Shown in pieces: positions 62,591 to 64,000 of a stretch of DNA of 64,000 nucleotides. The stretch is from Eutreptiella sp. 'Long Island Sound 2002' (Eukaryota; Euglenozoa; Euglenophyceae; Eutreptiales; Eutreptiaceae), in assembly GCA_964036045.1 (NCBI GenBank), contig OZ038384.1:51250843-51314842 (forward strand), read 5' to 3'. A model generated the notes under the pieces. It ran no database searches. It had not been told where the DNA came from and saw only the letters and a list, made by a program, of their open reading frames with translations. The position numbers were made by a program, and so were the translations under genes. Every line of letters begins with the position of its first letter. The stretch's first letter is position 1.

Positions 62591-64000
62591 ACCGTGGGTA
62601 CTTGTATGAAACTTAGTATTGTTCGTAATTCATTTTTTGTAAATGAAAATTCATATATGAACCATGAATTGTGAATAGCTTTTATGAACGCTTCTTGGTC
62701 AACATTTTTTGTTATGTCTTACCCTTACTCTATCTTCACGGGGCGGAACATGATGCTTGTTCGGCTCAGTGGTGCCACCAGTCTTCGGGACAGCAAGTGT
62801 TTTGACGTGTTGGCGCAATGGATGTCATTGCCCTACCCTCATCCGGGCCCGTTTCTCATAGGCAATGGACCACGCTCCCCTCTCGGCGGTCCACAAAAGC
62901 AAGGTGCAGGCCATCCGTACGTATGCAAAGGCCCTCTGACCTGCACGCTATCTGATAGGGCTTTTTTTGGAGTTGGGTGCACCCCGTTCCGGCTTCCGTG
63001 TGTTGCCTAAGTATATCACCTGCCGGGGCGACGCCTACACCGCTCGCACTGGGCTGCCCTTCCCACGGCCCATCCCCACACCGGACCAATTTGACGCAAC
63101 GGAAGTCATTGACCGCTCCACTTGTATTGTCCCCCCCGGTGGAATGTGCCAACCCCCCGGCGTCGGGTCGGTGTTGGCCCTTGCGGTCGTGCGCACAATA
63201 CGTGCAATCCCGGCCACACTTATGCCAGTCCATCGGCTGGGCATGTCCCCTAACCTTTGTGGTGCGGGGTGACGGTTACCCGTGCGCCGGTGGGAGTTGG
63301 TCGCAACTATCGATTGGTCTATTGAACCATGGGGTAAAGGCGAGAACACCTGCCGTCCTATGGGTTGGCCGCATGTCTGTCACTGGAAACAACAATATGG
63401 TTGCTTTGTGCCAAATTTGGGCTCAGGTGCTGCACGTTTGTAGTCTGCATTTTCGTGTTCACATGTTGTTCATGATTCGCCCGTTCATAAATCGAAAACA
63501 CCGTTCATCGACCGCCGAAGTGCCAATTTATGAACTGTGAACGTGTTTTATGAACACAAATTATGAACACCTTTTATGAACACAGGTTTTGCAGGCCATT
63601 ATTGACTACAAAAAATTTTTCTAGGCCCAACAGCTGGGTGCCGGCAGCAGTCCTCCTTGGGGGGGACTACCCGTGGCTGCTGCGGCTACTAGGCATCAGC
63701 GTGACTCCCCAAGGGGGGCGTGTTTCCAATCGGGCCGTGCGGGACAATACCACCAAGCGGTGAATGGCGTCGCCGCTAAAAGCACAACCGAGTCCGGCGC
63801 CACCAACTATCGTCGGTATCGTGCGACCGGCAGCATTTGGGGTTTGCGGCAAGATGCACCGCTGAGCCATCGCTCGTTATAGGCAGAAATTGGATATTTT
63901 TGTGCATTTTGCATTGTTGCATGGCCATGGGACGGCTTTTTGTGGCCTTCTTGGAGGTCCAAGTGGGAAATCATCCACCTCAGGTTGCAGGGGAGGTACT
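62590..64000 (+). mobile_element. second copy of the unnamed mobile gene family, truncated by the window edge
   Basis: 62590-63400 matches 31546-32335 in inverse orientation and has the better C-terminal frame: LTAPLVLSPPVE, SIGWACPLTFVVRGDGYP, CAGGSWSQLSIGLLNHGVKA, RTPAVLWVGRMSV. AT-rich repeats of TTATGAACA (63470-63590) follow, then acceptor-like TTTTTCTAG (63615-63623) and NSWVPAAVLLGGDYPWLLRL. The GDGYP and GGDYPW aspartates may be catalytic residues of a transposase, but I cannot place the family. Confidence 0.45.
62977..63540 (+). CDS. conserved segment of the unnamed mobile protein
   Basis: This open frame aligns with the minus-strand frame at 31694-32155. Differences fall mainly at third positions (for example CCG/CCA, TTG/TTA, GTA/GTG, CAG/CAA), which shows that this frame was under constraint. 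CAG at 63226-63228 faces TAG at 31696-31694. The N-terminal part of the protein is in another frame upstream (62684-63010). Confidence 0.5.
   Translation: MHPVPASVCCLSISPAGATPTPLALGCPSHGPSPHRTNLTQRKSLTAPLVLSPPVECANPPASGRCWPLRSCAQYVQSRPHLCQSIGWACPLTFVVRGDGYPCAGGSWSQLSIGLLNHGVKARTPAVLWVGRMSVTGNNNMVALCQIWAQVLHVCSLHFRVHMLFMIRPFINRKHRSSTAEVPIYEL

Noticed and set aside
31546-63400. Inverted copies at 31.5 and 62.6 kb as ends of one giant element
   Set aside because: They are coding repeats with about 10-15% divergence, and no target duplication was found at their outer edges. Two independent insertions are simpler.

Overview
The window is nuclear DNA of a eukaryote. It has spliceosomal introns with GT-AG borders, non-LTR retrotransposons with apurinic-type (APE) endonucleases, DNA-transposon remnants, tRNA-derived SINE-like repeats, several satellites and long homopolymer tracts, and few host-type genes. 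In-frame TAA and TAG codons recur in otherwise intact reading frames. At two places where diverged copies can be aligned, TAA faces CAA and TAG faces CAG. TGA is the codon that ends the best gene models. I infer that UAA/UAG are probably read as glutamine. That code is known in ulvophycean green algae (Dasycladales, Cladophorales, Trentepohliales), in many ciliates and in some diplomonads and oxymonads. The GC-rich, intron-bearing, repeat-rich character suggests an alga, but the lineage is inference.

Layout. 1-2.4 kb: no gene, with degenerate satellite monomers. 2.5-4.2 kb (-): Pro/Ser/Arg-rich ORF with a frame break at a G10 run. 4.6-13.5 kb (-): one large LINE-type element; ORF-A is gag-like, and ORF-B carries PY motifs, a 2A-like peptide, an APE endonuclease, a reverse transcriptase with YADD, and a CCHC-type zinc knob. 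14.8-15.1 kb (-): a lone exon with a membrane segment. 16.6-17.3 kb: a PIF/Harbinger-like non-autonomous element. 18.2-18.9 kb: SINE dimer. 19.2-21.5 kb (-): the best host-type gene, five exons whose phases all agree. 22-24 kb: possible exons and an inverted SINE head. 23.9-31.5 kb (+): two head-to-tail copies of a second APE-type LINE, the first with its middle replaced. 31.5-32.3 kb (-) and 62.6-63.9 kb (+): two copies of an unnamed mobile gene family. 32.4-39.7 kb: 84-bp satellite. 39.3-43.9 kb: a 2.3-kb tandem duplication that includes two more Harbinger-like copies. 43.9-44.1 kb (-): a clean 65-codon exon. 45.5-46.8 kb: 107-bp satellite. 46.8-47.7 kb: an AC-rich block that switches to a GT-rich block.

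The most striking structure is at 48,589-59,112: a 10.5-kb hAT-like DNA transposon. It has 14-bp perfect terminal inverted repeats (CAGCTATGGGTATA), an 8-bp target duplication (GCGGGGTG), C-tract-rich subterminal inverted repeats, a transposase-like ORF, at least two further ORFs and a 3.1-kb minisatellite. It is inserted in the middle of a plus-strand reading frame. Joining the flanks after one copy of the 8-bp duplication restores that frame. The interrupted gene continues into a region with an RNase H-like domain (59.5-60.5 kb), so it was probably itself part of a retroelement.

Many frames break by single bases at G/C runs. Both element decay and long-read assembly error could explain this. 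All functional calls are by eye, without database searches.
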